A DNA stretch of 64,000 bases from DAOSWM01 sp035380045 (GTDB taxonomy: Bacteria > Bacteroidota > Bacteroidia > Bacteroidales > Tenuifilaceae): positions 1-64,000 of the forward strand of contig DAOSWM010000006.1 in the NCBI GenBank assembly GCA_035380045.1, given 5' to 3'. Below the pieces are notes generated by a model, which saw only the letters and a list, made by a program, of their open reading frames with translations, had not been told where the DNA came from and did no database searches. Each line of letters opens with the position of its first letter. Position 1 is the first letter of the stretch. Below are positions 34,404 to 43,964 of this stretch, one piece after another. The position numbers and the translations under genes are program-made.

Positions 34404-34778
34404 TTACTCTTCCCTAATAAAATGGGGCATTTCCAACGGTAACACGAACGAGAACTCAATTAATCCTTCAACTTTCCCTTCCACAAACCATGGAGTTTGG
34501 TATATTAACTTTCTTACACCCTTTTTCTCAATGGTGTAAGCATTTGTTTCGCCATTCTGAATCAGTGTTAATATTTTATCGCGCGAAAGGGCATTATGAC
34601 AATCGAATAGATTTTTTCCAACAAGTTCAGCCCCTCCCCACTTCCTGAAAGTATCGGCTGCCTTGGGATTCATGTATAATATTTTGCCATTCATATTGCA
34701 AATGGTAATAGCACATGCAATTCCATCGAACCATATAAGATTGTCGTTCATTTTTTGTAGATTTGAATTTTGAAACAA
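34404..34778 (-). CDS. Single PAS-domain protein
   Basis: A 124-residue cytoplasmic protein that is nearly all PAS fold: 'AITICNMNGKILYMNPKAAD' is the first strand-helix unit and 'LVGKNLFDCHNALSRDKI' the central helices. The Cys-His pair in 'FDCHNAL' (about C59-H60) could bind a cofactor, but this is speculative. There is no kinase or output domain, so it may act as a small-molecule or redox sensor module for another protein. M10 is a reasonable alternative start. It ends 7 bp from the convergent glpR stop. Confidence 0.8.
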   Translation of the reverse strand: MFQNSNLQKMNDNLIWFDGIACAITICNMNGKILYMNPKAADTFRKWGGAELVGKNLFDCHNALSRDKILTLIQNGETNAYTIEKKGVRKLIYQTPWFVEGKVEGLIEFSFVLPLEMPHFIREE

Positions 34779-34840
34779 ATGTAATCAATTAGGCACTCGT
34801 ATTTCAAGCAAAATACTACAAATTATTTAAAAAAACTTCT

Positions 34841-36022
34841 ATGAAAGTTTATCAGCCAAAAACAGCCCGAACCCCAATTTATCGCGATGCAGGTTTTTAC
34901 CTTGAAGATATTCCAACAATGAAGAAGGCATTCGCCGATGAACTTAAATACTCTAGGGAACCAGAACTTTACATCTACTCAAGGTATAGGAATCCCAATG
35001 TTGTTGAGGCAGAACGCATGATAATGGGGATTGAACAAAGTGGCTGGTCCGTTTTAACCCAATCTGGTTTAGCTGCCATCGATACCGCCCTATCCATTTT
35101 TCAGGAAAAGAACGAGAACGGGAAATGGCTTTTCTTCTCGGAAATTTACGGAGGAACAAACCATTATATTGACAATATTCTTGTTAAACGAAGAGGGATT
35201 AACGCTGTACGGTTCCACCCCGATGGTGATTCATACTCAATTAAGAAGTTTAAGGAGGCCTTAGCTGAACACCAGCCAAAACTCGTATTCTTCGAGCCCA
35301 TTTCAAACCCCATGCTCATTACCATCGATGCCGATGCGTATGTTAAGGTTGCAAAGGACTTTGGGGCCATTGTTATTATCGACAACACCTTCCCAACACC
35401 TTACCTGTGGAGACCACTGGAAAGTGGTGCTGATATAGTTATCCATAGTGTAACCAAGTACCTTGCCGGACACGGCAATATTTCTGCTGGAGTTTTATCG
35501 GGTAACGATGCGAGTCTGGAACGTGCTGCCCTCGAATACCGTAAGCTGGTTGGGCATATGCTTTCGCCCGATGATGCCGCTCGCCTATGCGACCAACTAA
35601 AAACTTTCGAGCTTAGGATGGAGAAGCATTGCACCAACGCCTACACGCTTGCAAACTTCCTAAATGGTCATAATGCTGTTGAAAAGGTGCTATTTCCAGG
35701 ACTTGAAACGCATCCAACTCACCGTGAGGCATTTAAATTCTTCAGAGGTAGAGGTTATGGAGCCATGATTACATTCGATTTGGCTGGCAGTTCTGACGTA
35801 CAAAAATCCAAACGTTGCAACCAATTTGTTAGCGAACTTAAAAATCATATCCCACTGGTTCCAACGCTGGGCGATGTAGACACTATTCTTATGCCAATAG
35901 AGCCTGTTTGGGGTGATAAGTATCCATTTCCTGGTATGATTCGCCTGTCGGTTGGCATTGAAGACGTTGACGACTTAGTTGATGTAATTGGAAATGCTCT
36001 AAATAAGTGCATTGCACTATAG
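34841..36022 (+). CDS. PLP-dependent Cys/Met metabolism (trans-sulfuration) enzyme
   Basis: A 393-residue member of the cystathionine gamma-synthase/lyase fold. PLP forms a Schiff base with K206 in 'IHSVTKYLAGHGN', and D181 in 'IIDNTFPTPYLWRPLE' contacts the cofactor ring. 'SRYRNPNVVEAERMI' and 'VLTQSGLAAIDTAL' are family blocks, and 'RLSVGIEDVDDLVDVI' closes the domain. It differs clearly from the second enzyme of this family at the right end of the window, so the two are not recent duplicates. Exact reaction (gamma-synthase, gamma-lyase or sulfhydrylase) is undecided. Confidence 0.87.
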   Translation: MKVYQPKTARTPIYRDAGFYLEDIPTMKKAFADELKYSREPELYIYSRYRNPNVVEAERMIMGIEQSGWSVLTQSGLAAIDTALSIFQEKNENGKWLFFSEIYGGTNHYIDNILVKRRGINAVRFHPDGDSYSIKKFKEALAEHQPKLVFFEPISNPMLITIDADAYVKVAKDFGAIVIIDNTFPTPYLWRPLESGADIVIHSVTKYLAGHGNISAGVLSGNDASLERAALEYRKLVGHMLSPDDAARLCDQLKTFELRMEKHCTNAYTLANFLNGHNAVEKVLFPGLETHPTHREAFKFFRGRGYGAMITFDLAGSSDVQKSKRCNQFVSELKNHIPLVPTLGDVDTILMPIEPVWGDKYPFPGMIRLSVGIEDVDDLVDVIGNALNKCIAL

Positions 36023-36081
36023 AAACATACTATTTGTTAAATATTCCTATTTCTTCATAAACGTCCGATTTCCAACTTCGA

Positions 36082-37404
36082 ATGGCCTCTACAACTGGTT
36101 TTATATTCGATTACAGCAAATGTGTGGGTTGCCACGCTTGCATGGTTGCTTGCTACGTTGAAAACGAAACCAAACCACCACTTAGCTGGCGCAATGTAAA
36201 CCATTTTAACAGGGAGAAACTTCCTCTGCTTGGATTTGTGCACCAATCGATTGCATGTAACCACTGCAAGGATGCACCCTGCATGAAGGCTTGCCCTGCA
36301 AACGCATTCTCTTTCGATACCGAAACAGGTGCCGTAATCCACAATAAAGAGGTGTGTATTGGCTGTAAGTACTGCACCTGGGCTTGTCCGTTCGACGCGC
36401 CAAAATTCAATGAAATTGAAGGGATTATAGAGAAATGTCATTTGTGTTACCACAGGCTAAAGGAAGGAAAAATTCCAGCCTGCGCTATCAACTGCCCCAC
36501 CGGGGCGCTATCGTTCGGTGAGATTCCTGAAAATCCACATCCCGATACTTTCGGGTTTTCACAAAAACCCATATTCCCTAGAATTCTAGTAAAGGGGTCA
36601 AATATAGTAAACTCTGTCCCAGAACTCGATGCATCGGTTTCTGGATTCGATAAATCATTACAAAAATCAGCCAGCACAGCGACCCCTAGCAACGAAATAA
36701 ACCCGTTGCATGAGCTTCCGTTGGCTCTGTTTACATACATCAGTTCCCTGCTTGTAGGCTGGTTCAGCGCCAATCCTTTTCAAAATTCCTTTAATATTCC
36801 ATTGTGGGTTTTTGGCACTCTGGGCCTTATTGCCATGCTGTTAAGTACATTCCACCTTGGGAAACCAACACGCGCTTACCTCTCAATTCGCAACCTGAAA
36901 ACGAGCTGGCTTAGTCGCGAAATTCTCCTTTTTGGTATTTTTATGGTTACTGGTTCTATTGCCCTTTTTATCAACTCCAGCATAGTTCAATACGTTGGAA
37001 TTGCTATAGGTTTTACCTTCCTACTCTCTATTGAAATGGTTTACTCTGTTGCCGTAAAAAAGTATAAAACTCCCATTCATAGTTCAAACACAATTCTAAC
37101 TGCCCTAACTTTTCTTACCCTTGCTGGGCAATTATGGAATGTACTAATTGTTATGCTTGCAATAAAAACCCTTCTGTTTACAGTTAGAACAGGAACCGAT
37201 AAAAGAAGCCAGAAACTATGGTTCTCCCTAATCGTGCTAACTCGCTTAGTTGCTGGTTTTATAGTTCCCTTTAGTTTTATTGCATTTCGCAATGCAGAGT
37301 TTTCGGTGGGAATTATTTTACTAGTTGCTATGGGTGAACTTGTTGACCGAATCCTTTTCTACGGGGATTTTTCGCCTGAACGTCCTTTCTCGAATGTACA
37401 ATAG
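36082..37404 (+). CDS. DmsB-DmsC fusion: Fe-S electron-transfer and membrane-anchor protein
   Basis: Residues 1-155 are a DmsB-like four-cluster ferredoxin with Cys groups starting C14-x2-C17-x2-C20-x3-C24 and continuing in 'ACNHCKDAPCMKAC', 'CIGCKYCTWACP' and 'CHLCYHRLKEGKIPACAINC'. Residues 210-430 are eight or so membrane spans of the DmsC/NrfD-like anchor type. Such fusions pass electrons between quinol and a molybdopterin catalytic subunit (DmsA-like), but no such subunit gene is adjacent. The tcdA gene follows by one base or overlaps. Confidence 0.88.
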   Translation: MASTTGFIFDYSKCVGCHACMVACYVENETKPPLSWRNVNHFNREKLPLLGFVHQSIACNHCKDAPCMKACPANAFSFDTETGAVIHNKEVCIGCKYCTWACPFDAPKFNEIEGIIEKCHLCYHRLKEGKIPACAINCPTGALSFGEIPENPHPDTFGFSQKPIFPRILVKGSNIVNSVPELDASVSGFDKSLQKSASTATPSNEINPLHELPLALFTYISSLLVGWFSANPFQNSFNIPLWVFGTLGLIAMLLSTFHLGKPTRAYLSIRNLKTSWLSREILLFGIFMVTGSIALFINSSIVQYVGIAIGFTFLLSIEMVYSVAVKKYKTPIHSSNTILTALTFLTLAGQLWNVLIVMLAIKTLLFTVRTGTDKRSQKLWFSLIVLTRLVAGFIVPFSFIAFRNAEFSVGIILLVAMGELVDRILFYGDFSPERPFSNVQ

Positions 37405-37405
37405 C

Positions 37406-38122
37406 ATGGAACACTGGTTGGAACGTACAAAACTGCTCATTGGAGCAGAAAAATTAGAGAAGCTTGAAAAAAGTCATGTCCTGGTTGTTGGGCTGGGAGG
37501 AGTTGGCGCCTACTCAGCAGAGCAAATATGTCGGGCTGGCGTGGGTGAAATGACTATTGTTGATGGCGACAACCTTCATGAAACCAATCTTAACCGCCAG
37601 CTCGCAGCTCTACACAGCACTATGAGTTTGCCAAAGGCAGAAGTTATGGGCAACAGGTTACTGGATATAAATCCCAACCTGAAGCTAACCATTATCCAGG
37701 AGTACATTCGCGATGAAAGGATGAAGGAGATTCTGTCCCAAAAGTTCGACTACGTGGTTGATGCCATCGATACACTTTCACCAAAAATTTTTCTAATCTA
37801 CGATAGTGTCCGTAACGGTCACAGGCTGGTTAGTTCCATGGGTAGCGGCGGAAAACTCGACCCATCGCGAGTTCAAATTGCAGATATTTCAAAATCATTC
37901 AATTGCCCGCTGGCACGAATTCTACGCAAAAGGCTTCATAGGCTGGGCATTAGGGAAGGATTTAAAGTAGTGTTCTCTTCCGAAGAAGTTCCCGATGGTG
38001 CAATGATTCCCTGCGAGGGTGAACCCAACAAAAAAACCACCGTGGGAACCATTTCGTACATGCCACCCATTTTTGGGTGCTTTATGGCCTCGGTGGTAGT
38101 TCGCGACTTGCTAGAAGCGTAA
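37406..38122 (+). CDS. tcdA: tRNA threonylcarbamoyladenosine dehydratase
   Basis: An E1-like ATP-dependent enzyme of the ThiF/MoeB/HesA family that cyclises the t6A modification at position 37 of tRNAs. The nucleotide-binding glycine loop is 'VLVVGLGGVGAYSAEQICRA', followed by 'MTIVDGDNLHETNLNRQLAA' and 'DYVVDAIDTLSPKIFLI'. 'GSGGKLDPSRVQIADISKS' and 'VVFSSEEVPDGA' are typical of TcdA/CsdL. I prefer the ATG at 37406, one base after the preceding stop; an ATG at 37394 would overlap it by 11 bases. Confidence 0.92.
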   Translation: MEHWLERTKLLIGAEKLEKLEKSHVLVVGLGGVGAYSAEQICRAGVGEMTIVDGDNLHETNLNRQLAALHSTMSLPKAEVMGNRLLDINPNLKLTIIQEYIRDERMKEILSQKFDYVVDAIDTLSPKIFLIYDSVRNGHRLVSSMGSGGKLDPSRVQIADISKSFNCPLARILRKRLHRLGIREGFKVVFSSEEVPDGAMIPCEGEPNKKTTVGTISYMPPIFGCFMASVVVRDLLEA

Positions 38123-38136
38123 ACAATCTAGCTAAT

Positions 38137-39015
38137 TCACATATTTTCAATTAGTATGCTGAGCTTATAGTATGCCGATTCGCTAATGGGTGCTAACGGT
38201 AGCCTCAAGTTATTCTCAATGATTCCTAGAATTTCAAGCGCTGCTTTTATTCCACCTGGATTTCCCTCAACAAATAGCGTATCAATTAGTTCAATTAAAT
38301 TGTAGTGTAACTCCTTCGCCTCAGCAATGTTGCCATTAAGAGCGTGGTGAACTAACGTTGAGAACTGCTTAGGGAATGCGTTCCCTACAACAGAGATTAC
38401 ACCGTCCATTCCCATGGCAATTTGCGGGAAGGCTAACCCGTCGTCGCCAGAAAGAACCAGAAATCCTTCCGGCCTGTCGCGCAGAATGTAGGTTTGCTGG
38501 TTTAAATTGCCCGAGGCTTCCTTTACAGCAATTATGTTTGGAACTTCGTGAGCTAGCTTGAGAGTAGTATCGGCAGTCATGTTCACACCTGTTCTACCGG
38601 GAACGTTGTAAAGAATGATTGGAACGGGACTTTGAGCAGCGAGTGCTCTGTAGTGCAACTCCAACCCTTTCTGGGTTGGTTTGTTGTAGTAGGGTGTAAC
38701 AGAAAGGATTGCATCAATGCCATCAAAATCAAAATCCTTGATTTTTTTGGCGATGTTGCTGGTATTGTTTCCTCCCATTCCAACTACAACGGGTAGCCTA
38801 CCATCGTTCTTTTTCAGAACAAACTGAATGAAATCGTGCTTCTCATCATCGCTAAGCGTTACCGACTCGCCGGTTGTTCCCTGTAAAACAAGGTAGTTAA
38901 CGCCTCCCGAAACAAGGTGCTCTAACAGCTTTTCGGTTGCTTCGTAATCAATCTCTTTTCTACTGTCGAATGGGGTTACCATGGCAACTCCCAATCCTTT
39001 AAACATACTACTCAT
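38137..39015 (-). CDS. dapA: 4-hydroxy-tetrahydrodipicolinate synthase
   Basis: Condenses pyruvate with aspartate semialdehyde in lysine and diaminopimelate synthesis. The (beta/alpha)8 barrel shows 'GLGVAMVTPFDSRKEIDYEA', 'LQGTTGESVTLSDDEK', the Tyr of 'LYNVPGRTGVNM' and the Schiff-base Lys in 'NIIAVKEASGNLNQ'. At 292 residues it has normal length. It is the last gene of a ligA-DUF-dapA group on this strand, with 26 bp to the upstream gene. Confidence 0.96.
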   Translation of the reverse strand: MSSMFKGLGVAMVTPFDSRKEIDYEATEKLLEHLVSGGVNYLVLQGTTGESVTLSDDEKHDFIQFVLKKNDGRLPVVVGMGGNNTSNIAKKIKDFDFDGIDAILSVTPYYNKPTQKGLELHYRALAAQSPVPIILYNVPGRTGVNMTADTTLKLAHEVPNIIAVKEASGNLNQQTYILRDRPEGFLVLSGDDGLAFPQIAMGMDGVISVVGNAFPKQFSTLVHHALNGNIAEAKELHYNLIELIDTLFVEGNPGGIKAALEILGIIENNLRLPLAPISESAYYKLSILIENM

Positions 39016-39041
39016 TATTCTGATTTATTGTAATTTCAACG

Positions 39042-39626
39042 TTAATCCTGTTGTGCTTGCTCCTTTTTCCAATCCTGCTCCTGCGCAAATCGGTTGTTAA
39101 TTAGGTTAAGGTAATGCTTTATTTGTGAGATCAGGTACTCTTCATTTTTTTCATTTTTCAACGAAATGGTTAAATCGTTAGGATTTCCGTAGTAACCAAG
39201 GCTACCAACCTTGAACTTGGCTTTTGAGAGGGTTGATATCCAACGAAGTGGAAAAATTTCGTTTAGTGAAAGGTCGATTAGAATATCGAAATCATTATTG
39301 ATAAACTCCTCAATTACAGGTTGCTTTGGTCGAAAGTACCAATTCAACTCTTTTTTTGTAAAAACTTTCACATTCTTTCGAAGTAAAAAGCTTTGAGGAA
39401 TTTCCTTCAAGGGGCAGAACACGGTAATGCTGGTTAGTATCTGTTTTTCGTTCAAAAAATGGGCGAACTTGATGGCGCTATCGAGGTCATCATTCGATGT
39501 AGCATAGCATACAATTCCAACGCTTCTGGCCGATTCAAGGTTGTGAACCATCTTCCTACGAACCATTGACCGCTCTAGCTTACGAAGCTTCGATAACCCA
39601 ACACTTAACTTTAACTTTGAAAACAT
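39042..39626 (-). CDS. Conserved Bacteroidota protein (DUF6913-like)
   Basis: A 194-residue soluble protein without clear catalytic motif. The N-terminal basic stretch 'LSKLRKLERSMVRRKM' is followed by a Rossmann-like alternation ('SVGIVCYATSNDDLDSAI', 'ILTSITVFCPLKEIP', 'DILIDLSLNEIFPLRWI', 'FKVGSLGYYGNPNDLTI'). I think it matches the DUF6913 family found between ligA and dapA in Bacteroidales, but the name is from memory. Function is unknown; tight spacing to both neighbours (18 and 26 bp) suggests cotranscription. Confidence 0.65.
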   Translation of the reverse strand: MFSKLKLSVGLSKLRKLERSMVRRKMVHNLESARSVGIVCYATSNDDLDSAIKFAHFLNEKQILTSITVFCPLKEIPQSFLLRKNVKVFTKKELNWYFRPKQPVIEEFINNDFDILIDLSLNEIFPLRWISTLSKAKFKVGSLGYYGNPNDLTISLKNEKNEEYLISQIKHYLNLINNRFAQEQDWKKEQAQQD

Positions 39627-39644
39627 TGTTCGTTTTTTGCGTTG

Positions 39645-41651
39645 CTACTCGATTATACTTAAGAATTCATCCTCTGAAATAATTCTAACTCCTAACTTTT
39701 TGGCTTTTTCGAGCTTTGATGGGCCCATATTTTCACCTGCAACAATGAGCGTTGTGTTCGATGAAACTGCACTAAGCACCTTCCCTCCATTCTTAATCAC
39801 CAGCTCTTTCAACTCATCACGCGATACGCGTGAAAACGAACCTGAAACTACCACCGATTCACCCGAAAGTTTTTGGCTTACCAATGCGGAAACATTCTCG
39901 TCCTCCTGAAGTTTAACTCCATAATTTTTAAGTCGTTCAACAACTTCACTGTTTCTGCTATCGGCAAAGAAAGCGATAATGCTTCGGGCAATTCTTTCTC
40001 CCACCTCATCAACCTCAACAAGCTCATCAAAGGTAGCATTTTTTAGGCTATCAAGCAAGCGAAAATGCGACGCTAACTTGCGTGCTGTTGTTTCTCCAAC
40101 ATACCGTATTCCCAGCCCAAAAAGGACTCTGTAGAATGGAACCTGCTTCGATTTCTCAATACTTTCCAACGCATTTCTGGTAGACTTTTCGGCGAAACGT
40201 TCAAGCGATATAAGCTGCTCGTATTTAAGCTCGTACAAATCGGCAATGTTTCGAATTAAGCCTTTGGTGAATAGTAACTCCACTGTTTCCTCGCCCAAAC
40301 CATCGATGTCCATTGCCTTACGGCCAATGAAATGGATTATTTTGCCTTTGATTTGAGGAGGGCATCCGGTTTCGTTCGGGCAGTAATGCTTCGCCTCGCC
40401 CTCGGGGCGAACTAGCTCTGTACCACACTCAGGGCAATGCTTTATATACTCCACCGGCTTTCCTTCAGTAGCTCGGTTCGATGTGTCAATTCCAACTATT
40501 TTAGGAATTATCTCACCTCCCTTTTCAACAAGAACTGTATCGCCAACATGCAGGTCGAGCAACGCAATTTGGTCAGCATTATGGAGCGATGCTCTCTTTA
40601 CAACCGTTCCTGCGAGCTGCACTGGCTCGAGGTTTGCAACAGGAGTTATGGCACCAGTTCTTCCAACCTGGTAATCTATTGAAAGTAGCTTTGTTGAAAC
40701 CTGCTCGGCTTTATACTTGTAAGCAATGGCCCAGCGCGGCGTTTTTGCCGTGTAACCCAGCAGATTCTGTTGCTGGTAACTATTCACCTTCACAACAACC
40801 CCATCGGTATCGTAGGGTAACGTTTCACGATTTTTGTCCCAAAAACTAATGAATTCATTCACCTCATCAAGGGTTGAACACAACTTAACGCTTTCGGGAA
40901 TTTTGAAACCCCACGTTGCTGCCTTTCTTAAATTCTGATAATGATTATCGAACGGAAGCTTTTCGCCAAGCATAAAGTACAGAAGGCAGTCCAACTTGCG
41001 CTTTGCAACAATTCTCGAATCGAGCAGTTTCAGCGTTCCGGCCGCTGCGTTTCTTGGGTTAGCAAAGGATGTTTCGCCATCGTTTATCCGTTGCCTGTTA
41101 ATCTCCTCGAATACGGCACGAGGCATAAATATTTCACCCCGAATTTCGAACTCGTCAGGATAATCAGGACCCGATAGTTCCAGGGGAATTGAACGAATAG
41201 TACGAACATTGTTGGTAACATCGTCTCCCTTCGTTCCATCTCCACGGGTTACAGCTCTAAAAAGTTTCCCATTTCTGTATGTCAAGCCAATAGCTGTACC
41301 ATCGTACTTAAGTTCACACACGTACTCCCACTTTTTTGATAGAACCTTTCCTACTCTTTGATGAAATTCGTTCAACTCCTCGAATGAGTATGTGTTAGCC
41401 AGTGAAAGCATGGGGTACTTATGTTCAACCTGCTTAAAGCCCTCCGAAATATCGCTTCCTACGCGGCTGGTTGGTGATGATTCATCGGTAAACTGAGGGA
41501 ATTTTTTTTCGAGAGCCTCGAGGTCTTTCAGCATTGAATCGTACTCAAAATCGCTGATCTCTGGCTTTGCCAAAACGTAGTACAAATGGTTATGCCTGTT
41601 CAACTCCTGCCTTAAGCGATTTATCCTCTCCTGAGCTTGTTTTGAATTCAT
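39645..41651 (-). CDS. ligA: NAD-dependent DNA ligase
   Basis: Seals nicks using NAD+. The adenylation domain has the nucleotide-accepting Lys in 'YVCELKYDGTAIGLTYRNGK', with 'SPTSRVGSDISEGFKQVEHK' upstream. The OB-fold ('VGRTGAITPVANLEPVQLAG'), four-Cys zinc finger ('CPECGTELVRPEGEAKHYC'), helix-hairpin-helix repeats and C-terminal BRCT domain ('LSGESVVVSGSFSRVSRDEL') are all present. I place the start at M19 of the longest frame (41651), which gives 668 residues and the usual 'NSKQAQERINRLRQELNRHN' beginning. Confidence 0.96.
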   Translation of the reverse strand: MNSKQAQERINRLRQELNRHNHLYYVLAKPEISDFEYDSMLKDLEALEKKFPQFTDESSPTSRVGSDISEGFKQVEHKYPMLSLANTYSFEELNEFHQRVGKVLSKKWEYVCELKYDGTAIGLTYRNGKLFRAVTRGDGTKGDDVTNNVRTIRSIPLELSGPDYPDEFEIRGEIFMPRAVFEEINRQRINDGETSFANPRNAAAGTLKLLDSRIVAKRKLDCLLYFMLGEKLPFDNHYQNLRKAATWGFKIPESVKLCSTLDEVNEFISFWDKNRETLPYDTDGVVVKVNSYQQQNLLGYTAKTPRWAIAYKYKAEQVSTKLLSIDYQVGRTGAITPVANLEPVQLAGTVVKRASLHNADQIALLDLHVGDTVLVEKGGEIIPKIVGIDTSNRATEGKPVEYIKHCPECGTELVRPEGEAKHYCPNETGCPPQIKGKIIHFIGRKAMDIDGLGEETVELLFTKGLIRNIADLYELKYEQLISLERFAEKSTRNALESIEKSKQVPFYRVLFGLGIRYVGETTARKLASHFRLLDSLKNATFDELVEVDEVGERIARSIIAFFADSRNSEVVERLKNYGVKLQEDENVSALVSQKLSGESVVVSGSFSRVSRDELKELVIKNGGKVLSAVSSNTTLIVAGENMGPSKLEKAKKLGVRIISEDEFLSIIE

Positions 41652-41716
41652 AAAAAAAATTTGCTTAAAGATAGTAAGAATTGGTGTTTCAAAAAGCACT
41701 ATCATTTCTGAAAGTT

Positions 41717-41724
41717 TATTTTTG
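41717..41724 (+). promoter_or_regulatory. -7 element for the RSH gene
   Basis: TATTTTTG fits TAnnTTTG and lies 38 bp before the start codon; no well-spaced TTG is seen. Confidence 0.4.
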
Positions 41725-41762
41725 TATCTTGCTAAACTATATTGATGGTACTTTTCTAAACC

Positions 41763-43964
41763 ATGGAAAAAGAATTAAATACTGAGGAGCAAAGACAAAT
41801 TGTAAACCGTTACAGGAGTTTACTTCGCGATAGCAGAAGTGTACTTTCTCCTAATGATTTACCGCTTGTTAGAAAAGCTTTTAACGATGTAGCAAAACTT
41901 TATCAGAATAAACGTAGGATTTCAGGCGATCCCTACATTTTTCACCTTGTTGATGTTGCAAGAATTTGCGTTAAGGAACTTGGACTAGGAACCAAAGCTA
42001 TTGTGGGAGCACTGCTCCACGAAACGGTAACCGATAATTTCCTAAATCTAATTGATATTGAGAAACGTTATGGAGTAAGCATTGCCCAAACTGTTAGCGA
42101 CTTAACCAAAATCTCATCGCTCGACCCAAAGGATCCTGACGTTCAGGCTGAAAACTTCAGGGAGCTCATCCTTTCCCTAGCAAACGATGCACGAGTTATT
42201 CTCATTAAACTCGCCGACAGACTGGAGAATATGCGCACCCTCAGCCAAACTCCCATCGATTTCCAAATAAAAAAATCGTGGGAAACTTTCCACCTATACG
42301 CTCCCCTTGCCCACAGGCTCGGTTTGTACAAAATAAAATCGGAGATGGAAGATTTAGCTATGAAGTACACAAACCACGACGACTATATAAGCATTGAACG
42401 TAAGCTAAAAAATACAACTCCGCGCCGTAACAGGTTCATCAAAGAGTTTGTAAAACCTATTCAAGCTGAGCTTTGTAAGCGAGGTTTTGATTTCGAGGTC
42501 AAGGGTCGCCCCAAGTCGATTTATTCCATTTGGAAGAAGATGCAGAAACAGGGCGTTTCGTTCGAAGGAGTTTACGATGTGTTTGCTATAAGAATCATCC
42601 TGAATAGTCCTCCAGACAACGAGAAATCAGACTGCTGGCAGGTGTATTCCATTATTACCGACTGGTATACCCCAAACCCTGAGCGGCTTCGCGACTGGAT
42701 ATCGGTTCCAAAAAGCAACGGTTACGAATCGTTGCACACAACGGTTGTAGGGCCTGAAGGAAAGTTTGTTGAGGTTCAAATCCGAACCAAACGGATGGAT
42801 GAGGTTGCCGAACGTGGCCTGGCTGCTCACTGGAAGTACAAGGGTATAAAGCAGGATCAAAGCCTCGACCACTGGCTTGCCCAAATCCGCGACATACTTG
42901 AATCGCCAGCTACAACAGCCGAGGAATTTGTTGACCAGTTTAAGCTAAACCTCTACCAGAAAGAACTTTTTGCGTTCACCCCCAACGGTGACCTCAGAAA
43001 GTTCCCCTTTGGCTCAACTGTACTCGATTTTGCATTCGATATCCACTCAAACCTGGGTTGCCAGTGTGTGGGAGCAAAAGTTAACGGGAAAAATGTGCCC
43101 ATTAAGCACAAGCTCAGCAATGGTGATGTGGTTGAAATTATCACCTCAAAAAATCAGAAACCACGTTCGGAGTGGCTTCAAATTGTCCAAACCAGCAAGG
43201 CAAAGTCGAAAATTAGGCAGAGTATCCGTGAGGATAAAAACAAGCAGCTTGCCATTGGCAAAGAAATGCTGTACCGAAGGCTTAAAAACTGGAAAGTACC
43301 CAACCCCGATGAAGCGGTTCATACTCTGAGGAAGCACCTGAAACTGAAAAATACTTCGGACCTTTTTGAAGTTATTTCATCTGAAAAAATAAATATTTCT
43401 GACCTAAAATCAGTTCTCATTCAATCGGAGAAACCATCTGTTTTAAAAGATGTGGCATCATCTGATGAGAAAGAAATTTCTAATGAAAAAGAGCAGATTC
43501 TTTCACCAGAATACCTTTTAATTGATGAAAAACTTGTTAACATTGAGTACAAGCTGGCAAAATGCTGCAAACCTATTTTTGGCGATAACATATTCGGGTT
43601 TGTAACTGTAAATGAAGGTATTAAAATTCATCGTGTTAACTGCCCAAATGCTGCACTACTCCATCAAAAATACGGTTACAGAATAGTTAAGGCCAAATGG
43701 AAAGAATCCAGCACATCAAATTCATTCCAAACTACAATAAAAATAACAGGTTTCGATGAGCTGGGTATGGTTAATAAAATATCGGAACTCATAAGCAAAG
43801 ACCTAAAGGTAAACATGCGTTCGTTCACCATGAACTCATCGAACGGAATGTTCGAAGGTCGGATTCAGGTATTCGTAACCGATACGAAGCACCTAGAGAT
43901 GCTTCTGTACCGGATAACGAAAATAAAGGGTATTCAGAAAGCTGTTCGGGTTAACAGCGATTAA
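41763..43964 (+). CDS. RelA/SpoT-type (p)ppGpp synthetase with altered hydrolase motif
   Basis: A 733-residue long RSH protein. The HD hydrolase domain (about 1-190) keeps H61 and the 'LIKLADRLENMRTL' motif, but the HDxxED signature reads H86-E87-T-V-T90-D91, so two of the metal/catalytic acids differ. The synthetase domain (about 240-370) looks active: 'KSIYSIWKKMQKQGVSFEGV', 'YDVFAIRIIL', 'SVPKSNGYESLHTTVVG' and 'VEVQIRTKRMDEVAERGLAA'. A TGS domain (about 405-465), zinc-finger-like segment ('KLAKCCKPIFGDNIFGFV') and C-terminal ACT domain follow. It is probably a monofunctional alarmone synthetase. Confidence 0.9.
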   Translation: MEKELNTEEQRQIVNRYRSLLRDSRSVLSPNDLPLVRKAFNDVAKLYQNKRRISGDPYIFHLVDVARICVKELGLGTKAIVGALLHETVTDNFLNLIDIEKRYGVSIAQTVSDLTKISSLDPKDPDVQAENFRELILSLANDARVILIKLADRLENMRTLSQTPIDFQIKKSWETFHLYAPLAHRLGLYKIKSEMEDLAMKYTNHDDYISIERKLKNTTPRRNRFIKEFVKPIQAELCKRGFDFEVKGRPKSIYSIWKKMQKQGVSFEGVYDVFAIRIILNSPPDNEKSDCWQVYSIITDWYTPNPERLRDWISVPKSNGYESLHTTVVGPEGKFVEVQIRTKRMDEVAERGLAAHWKYKGIKQDQSLDHWLAQIRDILESPATTAEEFVDQFKLNLYQKELFAFTPNGDLRKFPFGSTVLDFAFDIHSNLGCQCVGAKVNGKNVPIKHKLSNGDVVEIITSKNQKPRSEWLQIVQTSKAKSKIRQSIREDKNKQLAIGKEMLYRRLKNWKVPNPDEAVHTLRKHLKLKNTSDLFEVISSEKINISDLKSVLIQSEKPSVLKDVASSDEKEISNEKEQILSPEYLLIDEKLVNIEYKLAKCCKPIFGDNIFGFVTVNEGIKIHRVNCPNAALLHQKYGYRIVKAKWKESSTSNSFQTTIKITGFDELGMVNKISELISKDLKVNMRSFTMNSSNGMFEGRIQVFVTDTKHLEMLLYRITKIKGIQKAVRVNSD

